Assembly (NCBI GenBank): GCA_025350695.1 | Contig: JANXXI010000338.1 | Coordinates: 1-64,000, forward strand | Source: Acidobacteriota bacterium | GTDB lineage: Bacteria > Acidobacteriota > Terriglobia > Bryobacterales > Bryobacteraceae | Reading direction: 5' to 3' | DNA length: 64,000 nt | Shown: positions 48,301 through 60,111 of the stretch, piece after piece | Position numbering within the stretch: the stretch's first letter is position 1 | Layout: every line of letters starts with the position of its first letter | Program-made: the position numbers and the translations under genes | The notes under the pieces: generated by a model | Seen by the model: only the letters and a program-made list of their open reading frames with translations | Told to the model about the DNA's origin: nothing | Database searches by the model: none

Positions 48301-48589
48301 CCGTCCTAAGACCGGCACATTCGGCAACATGGGCCGTAACAGCCTTCGCGGCGCTGGGGTGAATAAGTGGGATTTAGCGCTGTTCAAGAGTTTCACACTC
48401 ACGGAAGACTCTAAGTTGCAATTCCGGTCGGAGGCGTTCAATGCGTTCAACCACCCATCGTTTACGACTATTGGCAATTCGCTGAATACGACCACTACGG
48501 GCGTCAATCCCGGGCTGAATAGCTTTGGTGTAGTAACGGGGACTCGTGATTCGCGGGTGATCCAACTGGCGTTGAAGCTGACTTTTTAA
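45317..48589 (+). CDS. Oar-like TonB-dependent receptor with carboxypeptidase-regulatory domain
   Basis: GSIRGRVLDPSGSAVPGAVVVATQTETGAARTAKSASNGEYTFPNLPIGPYQISASHTGFKQ; plug/barrel motifs; terminal aromatic VIQLALKLTF. Confidence 0.95.
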   Translation: MPRYCPLFAALLLSALASGQDVFGSIRGRVLDPSGSAVPGAVVVATQTETGAARTAKSASNGEYTFPNLPIGPYQISASHTGFKQAVEIGLVLHVSERASFDFSLQVGEMSQQVTVTSTAEQVETGTGDQSTLISGEQVRELQLNGRSFMTLLELVPGVASNMADRTDPNSTPDVAINGSRNSASNFNIDGGNNADVIVGSGSLNTFTSVETIAEFSVITSPYSAEYGKGGFSQVNVVTKGGTKKYHGSLFYFLRNDAFAANDYLTHQTLPLKLNNFGYNLGGPLVFPHYNRSRNKTFFFWTQEFNRITNTPAAVNTTTPTALERVGDFSPLGPGADKLFGTADDPVVDPTTAKGFPDGKIPASRIDPNSAKLMALYPLPNFAGPGAINYTSAVASRQNWREEMLRIDQNLTDNLRLFGRFTQDAFDLANPYGGFSLSAVTTRFAGLANTYGKRPGKNVVINGFHTITPTLFQHFQFTFARRYFNLGPTSNLSDRKGLGVTLPKLFQNGDPDIPGINLGAGYAAISPYHVGHKELFNLEFSDTFTKVYGSHTIKSGALYSFGGNLEQPNNVNTGGSFAFSTNFAKNPVANFLLGYPNTYTEVEKPVVSDARFGFFEAFVQDDFKVRKNLTICYGLRYTNYYNPYDVNNVMSNFLPSAFQSADAPQLVRATGVLVAGTGNPLNGIIVAGKNSPYGKRIANSNLNLWGPRFSFAYAPFARRHTAIRGGWGMFFTRPLIGAFINNAFDNPPFSKTVTLNQPSYYLFGGSPPAQSPPTVTALGLSLKAPTVHRWSFGVQQQILRNGVLDVSYVGSRSLRLEMPVAINNPLAGTVPSGTNVNFVRPYTGYGAITSRQSSGDSNYHALQVSFNRRMTKKLSVGVAYTWSKSIDDASSDRSATDVPPNSQNFRAERGPSDFDRRQILTGNFIWSLPVLVRSPFFKGWQISGIARMWTGTPFDVVMSSDVAGIGAVENQRPDVIADTKGTRTVNEWFNVNAFARPKTGTFGNMGRNSLRGAGVNKWDLALFKSFTLTEDSKLQFRSEAFNAFNHPSFTTIGNSLNTTTTGVNPGLNSFGVVTGTRDSRVIQLALKLTF

Positions 48590-48604
48590 AAGGGAGTCTT
48601 TACC

Positions 48605-50558
<1,954 letters not shown>

Positions 50559-50581
50559 TCCATTTTCGTTTGAGTAGTTTG

Positions 50582-50628
50582 AAAAAGCCGCCCGCGAGCC
50601 AACCAGCTCCAGGGCGGTTTCTATTTTG
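50582..50628 (+). terminator. Rho-independent terminator after gap
   Basis: AAAAGCCGCCC ... GGGCGGTTTCTATTTT stem-loop with T-rich tail. Confidence 0.65.
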
Positions 50629-50657
50629 GTCTGCGCCCAAGTCAGAATGGAAATGAT

Positions 50658-53600
50658 ATGATTTCAACAATCTTTATGAAACTCTTTAAATGCTTGGTGG
50701 CGTCTTTGCTGCTTGCCGCCTTCTCACCCTTTGCGTTTTCGCAAGCCGTAAATGCCACGCTGCTGGGCACCGTAACCGATGCCACTGGCGCCGTCGTTCC
50801 ACGCGCCAAGGTGGTAATTACCGAACAAAACACGAATGTGGCCAAAGCGGGCCAAACCAACGACAGCGGCAACTACACTTTCCCCGATTTACCCCCCGGC
50901 CTGTACATAGTTTCCGCCGAATTGGAAGGGTTTCGGAAAGAAGCTAGGCGCGACGTGAAGCTCGACGTCAACAGCAACGCCCGTGTCGATCTGCGTCTGC
51001 AACCGGGCAATGTCAGCGAGACGGTTGAAATCACCGGCGCTCCTCCGCTACTGCAAACCGAACGCGCCGATACGGGCCGTATCGTGGACGCCGAAATGGT
51101 TTCCGAATTGCCGCTGGGTGTAAATCGCAATTTTCAATCCTTGCTCGATCTGGTCCCAGGCACAACCGAAGCATCCTTCCAGCACTCGCAATTTTTCAAT
51201 GCATCCAGCTCTCTCCAAACCCAGGTAAACGGTCAAGGCCGCATGGGGAACAACTATCAGATTGAAGGCGTCGATAACAACGAACGCACAGGCCTGCTGC
51301 AAGTGCTGATCCCCCCGGCCGAAGCGATTCAACAGGTCAGCATCTCCACCACCAATCATGATCCGGAACTGGGACGCGGCACCGGCGCCGTTACTAACGT
51401 TATGCTGAAGTCGGGCACGAATCAAATACACGGTGGTCTTTATGAGTGGACGCAGAACAGCGCCTTCGACGCCCGCACCTTTTTCAGCAAGAGCGTCGGC
51501 CACCTGGCCTACAACCAGTTCGGCGGCAACTTGGGCGGGCCGATCAAACGGAACAAGTGGTTCATCTTTGGTGATTATCTGCGCACCATGGATCACGAAG
51601 CCAACACCAACACCATGACCATTCCTTCCGCCGCCTTCAAACAAGGCGATCTGAGCGCCGGCAGGAACACTGTATTTGACCCCGCTACAGGCGACCCGCT
51701 CACCGGCATTGGCCGCGTTCCTTTCAACGGCAATATCATTCCAACCACCCGTATAGATCCAATTGCGAAAAAGATCATGGCCTATTTGCCCGATCCCAAT
51801 CAGCCCTTCGTCGCAGCCACTCCCAGCAACAACTACTTCGCACTGCTGCCCATGGTCAAGACCACCGATTCATTCGACGTGAAGAGCGACTACACCCTCA
51901 GCGAGAAGGACCGGCTAACGGGCCGCATGAGTTTTTCCCGTCCCACTTCTTTCCAAGCCCCGGCTTTCGGTGACGCCGGTGGACCGGCGCAAGGCGGCTT
52001 TGCCGGCAGCGGTTTCCAGAAGACTTACTCAGCAGGCATCGGCTATAACCGCACCGTGACCCCCTCATTGTTAACCGAGTTCCGCCTCGGCGTGGCCCAC
52101 TACCATAATGAAGCCGTGCCAACCGATTACGGCAAGGACGACACCAGCAAGCTCGGCATCCCCAACGTGAACATCAACCAGTTCACCAGTGGTTTCGTGG
52201 GCATCAGCATCGGGAATTTTTCCAGCCCCTTGACTGGATATTCGGCCAGTGTTCCGTGGGTTCGGGCCGAAGCCAATATCGACATCGTCAACAGCTGGAC
52301 GAAGGTGCGGCGCAACCACACCTTCAAGTTCGGAGGCGACGTCCGCCGCATTCGTGACGACTTACTTCAGGACCAGACTTTCAGCCCGCGCGGCGTGATC
52401 ACGTTCGGCACGAATCAGACCTTTGCTCCCGGCGCCACAGGCGGAACAGGAGTTGCCAACAACATGGCCGGCTTCCTGCTCGGCTTGCCCAGCTCCGTGG
52501 GACGCGACGTCAACACGTACTTCCCCGCCATGCGTTTGTGGCAGACGTTTCTTTATGCCGCCGACGGTTGGCAGATCTCCCCGAAATTGACCGCCAGCAT
52601 CGGGCTGCGGTGGGAGGCCTATCCACCGGCAGTTCCGAGATTCGCGGGTGGTTTCTCCAACTACGATTTTGTCAAGAACCAATTGGTCATCGCCGGAGTC
52701 GGCGGCAACCCGATGAACTTAGGCATGCAGGCCCACTACAACTACTTCGCGCCTCGCGTCGGACTGGCTTACCGGCTCACCGAAAAGACGGTCATTCGCA
52801 CAGGGTTTGGCATGAGCTACTCTCCTTTCCCGGATAATAACTACGCCTATAACTTCCCGGTGCGTTCGAACAACAACTACACCAGCGCGGCCACTTACCT
52901 TCCGGCGGAAGACCCCATTACGCACAAGACCATTAACTTCACCAATGGATTCCCGCCCGTGCGTCCGGTGGAAGTGCCCGCCAACGGCATCATCACTAAT
53001 CCGGACATAACCTCCACCTATTTCGTGGTTCCAAAGGACTTCAAAAATCCCTATGTGTTGACATGGAATTTCGCGCTGCAACAATCTCTACCGATGAAGC
53101 TGGTTTTGGATGCGGCATACGTGGGCACCCACGGCGTACATATCGCGGGCTCGCCAAATCTAAACGCTGGAACGGAGATTGGAAAGGGCAGTCTCGGTCA
53201 ACCGCAATATCCGCGCACTGCCGCAACCACGCAGATCTTCCGGGGTTTTTCATCGAATTATAATTCGCTCCAAGTGAAGGTAGATCGCCGCTTCGGCACG
53301 GGTTTGAAAGTCACCACCTCCTTCACCTGGAGCAAGGGAATGTCTTGGCAGAATGGCGATGACGGCGGATTGTTCAACTACGTTGGAATGTCGCGCAGCT
53401 ACGCCCGGGCGGATTTTGATCGCACCTTAAATTATGTTCAGAGCTACATTTATGAACTCCCCTGGGGCCCAAAGCGGCGCTGGATGAGCCACGGCAGGGC
53501 GGGCCAACTACTAGGCGGCTGGAACGCATCGGGCATCCTTTCAGCTCGCACTGGATCTCCCCTAACGATTACCGCCAGCAATACGCTCCAACTACCCGCC

Positions 53601-53984
53601 AGTACACAGACCGTGGATCAAGTGGCTCCGGTCAACATTCTGCATGGCATCAACATCGGCAACCCTTGGATTGATACAGCAAGCTTCGCCCAGCCGCCCA
53701 ATACGAGATTCGGAACAACCGGACGCAACTTCATCAGCGGACCAGGCACGTTCGGACTGAACGCGAAACTGGGCCGCATTGTGCAGTTCCATGAGGGCAG
53801 ACTCCGGTTGGACGTGCGCGTCGAATCGTTCAACGTAACCAACACTCCGCAATTTTCCAACCCGAGCGTATCGCTTACTAGCACGACGTTCGGTATGATT
53901 ACCGGAACCCGTTCCACAGGCACGGGCGTCAACGGCACAGGCGGCGGACGGCTGGTTCAGTTGGGAGCCAAGCTCACGTTCTAA
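50658..53984 (+). CDS. Oar-like TonB-dependent receptor
   Basis: LLGTVTDATGAVVPRAKVVITEQNTNVAKAGQTNDSGNYTFPDLPPGLYIVSAELEGFRK; terminal RLVQLGAKLTF. Confidence 0.95.
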   Translation: MISTIFMKLFKCLVASLLLAAFSPFAFSQAVNATLLGTVTDATGAVVPRAKVVITEQNTNVAKAGQTNDSGNYTFPDLPPGLYIVSAELEGFRKEARRDVKLDVNSNARVDLRLQPGNVSETVEITGAPPLLQTERADTGRIVDAEMVSELPLGVNRNFQSLLDLVPGTTEASFQHSQFFNASSSLQTQVNGQGRMGNNYQIEGVDNNERTGLLQVLIPPAEAIQQVSISTTNHDPELGRGTGAVTNVMLKSGTNQIHGGLYEWTQNSAFDARTFFSKSVGHLAYNQFGGNLGGPIKRNKWFIFGDYLRTMDHEANTNTMTIPSAAFKQGDLSAGRNTVFDPATGDPLTGIGRVPFNGNIIPTTRIDPIAKKIMAYLPDPNQPFVAATPSNNYFALLPMVKTTDSFDVKSDYTLSEKDRLTGRMSFSRPTSFQAPAFGDAGGPAQGGFAGSGFQKTYSAGIGYNRTVTPSLLTEFRLGVAHYHNEAVPTDYGKDDTSKLGIPNVNINQFTSGFVGISIGNFSSPLTGYSASVPWVRAEANIDIVNSWTKVRRNHTFKFGGDVRRIRDDLLQDQTFSPRGVITFGTNQTFAPGATGGTGVANNMAGFLLGLPSSVGRDVNTYFPAMRLWQTFLYAADGWQISPKLTASIGLRWEAYPPAVPRFAGGFSNYDFVKNQLVIAGVGGNPMNLGMQAHYNYFAPRVGLAYRLTEKTVIRTGFGMSYSPFPDNNYAYNFPVRSNNNYTSAATYLPAEDPITHKTINFTNGFPPVRPVEVPANGIITNPDITSTYFVVPKDFKNPYVLTWNFALQQSLPMKLVLDAAYVGTHGVHIAGSPNLNAGTEIGKGSLGQPQYPRTAATTQIFRGFSSNYNSLQVKVDRRFGTGLKVTTSFTWSKGMSWQNGDDGGLFNYVGMSRSYARADFDRTLNYVQSYIYELPWGPKRRWMSHGRAGQLLGGWNASGILSARTGSPLTITASNTLQLPASTQTVDQVAPVNILHGINIGNPWIDTASFAQPPNTRFGTTGRNFISGPGTFGLNAKLGRIVQFHEGRLRLDVRVESFNVTNTPQFSNPSVSLTSTTFGMITGTRSTGTGVNGTGGGRLVQLGAKLTF

Positions 53985-54008
53985 GCACGAGTAGATCGAC
54001 TACCCTGG

Positions 54009-54035
54009 TGCGAGGGGCGCTCAAGGCCCCTCGCA
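54009..54035 (+). terminator. Stem-loop after the TonB-receptor gene
   Basis: TGCGAGGGGC/GCCCCTCGCA perfect 10-bp stem, 7-nt loop; no strong U-tract. Confidence 0.5.
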
Positions 54036-54036
54036 A

Positions 54037-54637
54037 ATGAAACCAACCTTCTTCGCCATTCTTCTAGCGCCGGTTCGCTTTCTCGCAACGCATTGTCCCC
54101 GACTGGCGCCACGCCGTAGATCTAAGAATGCCGCGCCTCTCGTCCAACCCAACTGGAGCCACATTCCTCACCATCCGCGACGGGGAATTCGTGCGTCGCA
54201 TCGGCAGCACCTTGAGCTTGGCTGGCCGGCCCTTCCGCTTCAATGGCAACAACACTTACTATCTGCAAGCCGGGATCGCCTACCATCGCAATGCGGGCGT
54301 GGAGGAAACGCTCGACAAGATGGCGGAGTTGGGCCTTACCGTGGCGCGAGCCAATGCGCATAACGATCATCCGCCGTCGCAGGATCCGGCGGCGATTCAA
54401 ACTGAGCCGGGCGTGTATAACGAAACAAACCTTATCGCGCTGGATCAATCCATCGTGGAAGCGAAGAAGCGCAACATCAAGTTAATCCTGAAGCTGACCA
54501 ATAATTGGACAGCGTACGGCGGCATTGAGCGTTACGTGCAATGGAAAGTTGGGCACCAGCCTTCGGCAGCCGAGACGCCGATTGCAGTGAGCGTAAGTGG
54601 CCGCGCGGCGAATGTGGTGGCAATGACTGTTCGGTAG
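54037..54637 (+). pseudogene. Truncated GH5-like endo-beta-mannanase relic fused to an unrelated C-terminal scrap
   Basis: FVRRIGSTLSLAGRPFRFNGNNTYYLQAG...GLTVARANAHND...IQTEPGVYNETNLIALDQSIVEAKKRNIKLILKLTNNWTAYGGIERYVQW matches the N-terminal third of GH5 mannanases; ends in QPSAAETPIAVSVSGRAANVVAMTVR. The signal-like start MKPTFFAILL lies in another frame. Confidence 0.75.
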
Positions 54638-54640
54638 GGG

Positions 54641-55807
<1,167 letters not shown>

Positions 55808-56035
55808 TTAGTTCGTTGGACTGAGAACTATCTTATTTCAATTGGTGGCTCAGTGGGCAGTGCTGTTTTCGATACTGCGTATTTGCGGATCTTGTACTGA
55901 TGTAACGTTATGCGACATGTCAGTATGCAGCGTGAGCCGTCGCCTGTTTTCGTTTTGGTGCACTGGCTCGGCAAGCCTCGCTCGGCGCGACTTTTCAGAG
56001 TCGCGCGTCGGTCTCGGACCGGCCCAACTAAGAAT

Positions 56036-56968
56036 TTACTCCGCGGCGTAGTAGCCGGCGCGTGCGCGTAATTGCGCCTTTGGATAACGCCGCTGTGCCT
56101 CAGGCGACAACGTCACTCGAATTTTATGAAAAGCGCCGGGCGCGCCGGTGGGTGGTGCGGAATATTCAAGCGCGTAACGGTTGCGGATGCGATCAAAGAT
56201 TAAGCCCAGTGACGATTCCAGATTTCCTGGCCTAAACGCCTCTCCACCGGTTTCCTCTGACAAGGAGAAAACGTTGGATAGCGTGAAATCGGGGTTTGTG
56301 TAGCGGCCTTTGGGGTCGGGTTCCGGACGGCGTGCACGGCCTGTCACAATGGCGTTTAGTACTGTATTAGCGCCATGAAGTTTTTTCAAAGTCTGTTCGT
56401 CATTCATCTGGTAGTTCAAACCCAGGTTGTCCGTGACGACCAAAATGGCTCGCCTGCCTGTAGCTGCGTTTTCTTTCATGTATTCAGCGGCCGCGACCAC
56501 CGCGTGATTGATCAAAGTCCCAGAGCCCAATGTTTTGTCGTTTACAGCCGAGTTAATTTGCCGGGAAACGGCTTCAAAATCGCCGGTGAATTCCTGAGTC
56601 ACCTTCTGATTGCGGGCGAAGAGCATGACAGCCAATTTGTCGTCGGGCTTCAGAACTGCCATTGCTTGACGCGACGCACGGGCGAGTGCATCAATCGATT
56701 TAGTCATGCTGCCACTGACGTCCAGCAGCAACAGGAGCGACACCGGCTCGCGTTCATGCCCGAAATGGGTCATAGGTTGTGGCGTATTTTCGTCGAAGAT
56801 GCGGAAGTCATCGCGGGTAAGTTCGTTCACCAGGCGGCCGCTATCATCCACTTGCACATCGACCCGGACAACCGTTGCGCCGGATTTAAAGAGCGGTTGC
56901 ACGTCCTGCGCGCGCGCCAAAGTTTGGCAAAACACGGCGGCGGCGAGAAAGGGGAGGAGAGCTCGCAT
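56036..56968 (-). CDS. VWA-domain protein of the VWFA-related acidobacterial type
   Basis: TVVRVDVQVDDSGRLVNELTRDDFRIFDENTPQPMTHFGHEREPVSLLLLLDVSGSMTKSIDALARASRQAMAVLKPDDKLAVMLF. Confidence 0.93.
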   Translation of the reverse strand: MRALLPFLAAAVFCQTLARAQDVQPLFKSGATVVRVDVQVDDSGRLVNELTRDDFRIFDENTPQPMTHFGHEREPVSLLLLLDVSGSMTKSIDALARASRQAMAVLKPDDKLAVMLFARNQKVTQEFTGDFEAVSRQINSAVNDKTLGSGTLINHAVVAAAEYMKENAATGRRAILVVTDNLGLNYQMNDEQTLKKLHGANTVLNAIVTGRARRPEPDPKGRYTNPDFTLSNVFSLSEETGGEAFRPGNLESSLGLIFDRIRNRYALEYSAPPTGAPGAFHKIRVTLSPEAQRRYPKAQLRARAGYYAAE

Positions 56969-57032
56969 GCGCCCATTATCGCTGTTTTCCCGCGGAGCTT
57001 GTCCGAACGACTGTTAATATAACGATTCGGAC

Positions 57033-58883
57033 ATGCATTCCATAATCGTAGGCACGGCAGGGCATATTGATCACGGCAAGACATCGCTGGTGTTGGCGCT
57101 GACCGGGGTAGATACTGATCGGCTGAAGGAAGAAAAGCAGCGCGGCATCTCAATTGAGCTCGGCTTTGCACATCTGGACATTGGCGACACTCGCGTGGGG
57201 TTCGTTGATGTGCCGGGTCATGAAAGGTTCGTTAAGACGATGCTGGCAGGGGCAACCGGCATCGATCTGGTGCTGTTCGTGGTGGCTGCCGATGAATCGA
57301 TCAAACCACAAACGCGGGAGCACTTTGACATTTGCCGCTTGTTGTCCGTTGAGCAGGGCATTGTGGTGATCACGAAGAAAGACGCGGTGGATGCCGATAT
57401 CGTCGACCTGGTGAAACTTGAAGTAGAAGAGTTTGTCGCCGGTAGTTTTCTTGAGGGTGCGCCGATGGTGGCGGTGTCGTCCAAAACGGGTGAGGGGATT
57501 GCGGAACTGCGTGCGGCCATCTCCACCATTGCAGCCAAAACGCGAGCGAAAGAAACGAAGCGCTATTTCCGCATGCCTGTCGATCGCGTCTTCACGATGA
57601 AGGGATTTGGCGATGTGGTGACCGGGACGACCTCGGCAGGCGCGGTGGATGTGGAACAGGACGTTGAGTTGCAACCTGGCGGTCAACGGATGCGCGTGCG
57701 TGGCTTGCAAACACATGGTGTGACGGCGAAGCGCGCACGGGCGGGCCAGCGCACGGCGCTGAATCTTGCGGGTGATGCGGAGGTGAAGCGTGGTCAGGTG
57801 GTGACGGAACCGGGCCGTTTTGAAGCGACTCGTCAGATTGATTGCAGCTTTCAATTGTTGCCAGGAGCCAAGCCGTTGAAGCATCGCGCGCAGGTGCATT
57901 TTCACGCAGGTACGGCGGAGGTGACGGCAGAGGGGCGCTTGTTTGGGGCGGCTGTGCTTGAGCCGGGAGCGTCTGCCATTGTGCGTTTCTTGCTGCGGCA
58001 GCCAATGTTGCTGTTGCCCGGGGATCGCTTCATCGCACGCAGTTTTTCGCCGGTGTGGACTATAGGCGGGGGACAAGTAATTGACATCGACGGGCCAAAG
58101 AAACCTACGCCCGAGCGGATGGCGATTTTTCAACGCGGGACGATTGCTGAACGGCTGGAGCAACTGGTGAAGGAGTCTGTTGGCGGGATCGGCATTGCGG
58201 GTTTAGTGCGGCGCACCGGTGTGATGGGGGCCGAAATTGAAAGCGCGCTGGCGGTTCCGGGTACGGTGAAAATAGGCACCGGCCAAGCGGCATGGTTCGT
58301 GAATGCGGCATGGTTTGCCGAGGCGCGAGGGCGGATTGAACAGCGTCTTGCGGCGTTCCACAAAGCGCAGCCGCTGGCGCCGGGGATGCCGAAAGAAGAA
58401 GTGCGGTCACGCGAGTTGGAAGGGGTGCCAGTGGCGGTGCTGGACGCGATTCTTGCGTCTGCCAAGACGGTTGTGAGTGAAGCTGAGAACTTGCGGCTGG
58501 CCTCGCACAAGTTGAATTTGAAGACCGATGAATCGGAAGCGGTGGCGAAGATTGAAGCGGCTTTTGAGAGGGCGGGGTTGGCCGTGCCTTCGACCAACGA
58601 CGTGCTGGCGGCGAGCGGCGTTGAGGTTGCCCGTGCGCGGCCGCTGCTGCAAATTCTTTTGCGGCAGCAGAAGTTGATCAAGGTTGGTGATGAGCTGCTG
58701 TTTCATCATACGGCGTTGGCTGAGTTACGACGGATCCTTGGCGAGCATAAGGGCGAACGGTTTACGGTGGGCGGCTTCAAGGATTGGACGGGAGTGTCGC
58801 GGAAATATTCGATTCCGCTGCTTGAGTATTTGGATCGGATGCGGGTGACGCGGCGTGAGGGGGATGAGCGTTTGGTGTTGTAG
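57033..58883 (+). CDS. selB: Selenocysteine-specific translation elongation factor SelB
   Basis: [102 protein letters not shown]-terminal winged-helix region ([35 protein letters not shown]). Confidence 0.96.
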   Translation: MHSIIVGTAGHIDHGKTSLVLALTGVDTDRLKEEKQRGISIELGFAHLDIGDTRVGFVDVPGHERFVKTMLAGATGIDLVLFVVAADESIKPQTREHFDICRLLSVEQGIVVITKKDAVDADIVDLVKLEVEEFVAGSFLEGAPMVAVSSKTGEGIAELRAAISTIAAKTRAKETKRYFRMPVDRVFTMKGFGDVVTGTTSAGAVDVEQDVELQPGGQRMRVRGLQTHGVTAKRARAGQRTALNLAGDAEVKRGQVVTEPGRFEATRQIDCSFQLLPGAKPLKHRAQVHFHAGTAEVTAEGRLFGAAVLEPGASAIVRFLLRQPMLLLPGDRFIARSFSPVWTIGGGQVIDIDGPKKPTPERMAIFQRGTIAERLEQLVKESVGGIGIAGLVRRTGVMGAEIESALAVPGTVKIGTGQAAWFVNAAWFAEARGRIEQRLAAFHKAQPLAPGMPKEEVRSRELEGVPVAVLDAILASAKTVVSEAENLRLASHKLNLKTDESEAVAKIEAAFERAGLAVPSTNDVLAASGVEVARARPLLQILLRQQKLIKVGDELLFHHTALAELRRILGEHKGERFTVGGFKDWTGVSRKYSIPLLEYLDRMRVTRREGDERLVL

Positions 58884-58900
58884 TGGGATATGATTTGCTG

Positions 58901-59857
58901 ATGGCTTTGATCAAACTACTCGCTCCTTTTCTATTCGTGCTGAGCGCCTTGGCTCAGTCCGCGAATCCTACGCCATCCAAAGCCGAAGAACAACAGTTGC
59001 GGATGCTGGTTGCCAGGTCTCCTCGAGCTTCCTTAACCGGTTCGCCGCTAACAGTTGTTCCACCAAGTGCAGGGTGGGAGCTGGGTATGGTTACGTGGGT
59101 GGCGATGGACGCAAAGGGCCTGATCTATCTTCTCCAACGCGGAGACAAGGCAGATCCGATTGTTGTTTTGAATCGCGCCGGCAAGGTTGTGAAGAGTTGG
59201 GGGAAGGGCATGTATGTGATGCCGCATTCGATTCGTATTGACCCGGCGGGCAATGTATGGACGACGGATGCGGCCAGCTCGAAAGTCTACAAGTTTTCCA
59301 ATGAAGGCAAGAAGCTGATGGAGATCAGCGTGGGTGGCCAACCATCACCTTGCCCGAACAACTTTTGCGGTACGACGGACGTGGCCTTCGGACCTGGCGG
59401 GCGAATTTTCGTTGCCGATGGTTACGCGAATGCTCGCGTCATGGAATATTCCGCGGACGGGCGCAAGATTCGCGAGTGGGGAACGAAGGGCGGCGAGCCC
59501 GGGCAATTCAGGTTGCCACATTCCATCGTCATTGATGAGCACAACATTGCGTACGTCGCTGATCGGGAAAATGGCCGCATTCAGAAATTCAACTTGGATG
59601 GGAAATACGTTGGGCAACTGACTGGAACTGGCAAGACTTTTTCCCTGGCGAATCGCGGCGGGCGCTTGTACGCTGGGGCACAGCCGCGCAACTTGCCGAA
59701 CGGGTCGCCTGGCTGGATCTTTGAATTGGATCGCGACAGTGGGAAAATCCTGAGGTATGTAGAATCCACGAGAAATCATGGAATTGAGATCACCAACTCG
59801 GGCGAATGGTTGGTTGGTCCTGGGGCGAATGGTCCGCAGGTGTTTCGGCCGAACTAG
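58901..59857 (+). CDS. Secreted NHL-repeat (6-bladed propeller) protein
   Basis: Signal MALIKLLAPFLFVLSALAQSA; NVWTTDAASSKVYKFSNEGKKL, GRIFVADGYANARVMEYSADGRKIREWG, IAYVADRENGRIQKFNLDGKY. Confidence 0.9.
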   Translation: MALIKLLAPFLFVLSALAQSANPTPSKAEEQQLRMLVARSPRASLTGSPLTVVPPSAGWELGMVTWVAMDAKGLIYLLQRGDKADPIVVLNRAGKVVKSWGKGMYVMPHSIRIDPAGNVWTTDAASSKVYKFSNEGKKLMEISVGGQPSPCPNNFCGTTDVAFGPGGRIFVADGYANARVMEYSADGRKIREWGTKGGEPGQFRLPHSIVIDEHNIAYVADRENGRIQKFNLDGKYVGQLTGTGKTFSLANRGGRLYAGAQPRNLPNGSPGWIFELDRDSGKILRYVESTRNHGIEITNSGEWLVGPGANGPQVFRPN

Positions 59858-60111
59858 CTGGATCTGTCGCACAGCCGTTGCCCGTAACTATGGAACACGG
59901 AAACGATTCCACCTGGCAGATAGAACATAGGTTGATTTCGAATACGGGAAGAGGCGAGGCGGGGAGATTGAAGAGGCGTTTCGCGAAATTCGCGGGTAGC
60001 GAACTTCGGATATTTCCACTAGGCGCAAATTTCAGCGCCACACCGAGGCTCCAGTCGCTTCTGAACTGATAGACTCGAAACTAACCCGTTACTTAGGGGT
60101 TGGATAATACT

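Noticed and set aside
55986-56005. CGCGACT-N6-AGTCGCG hairpin downstream of the VWA gene
   Set aside because: Probably an ordinary terminator-like stem for the minus-strand VWA gene; nothing unusual beyond that.
57150-58163. 337-aa antisense ORF inside selB
   Set aside because: Plus strand is unambiguous SelB; the antisense protein is His/Arg-rich with no recognisable motif.
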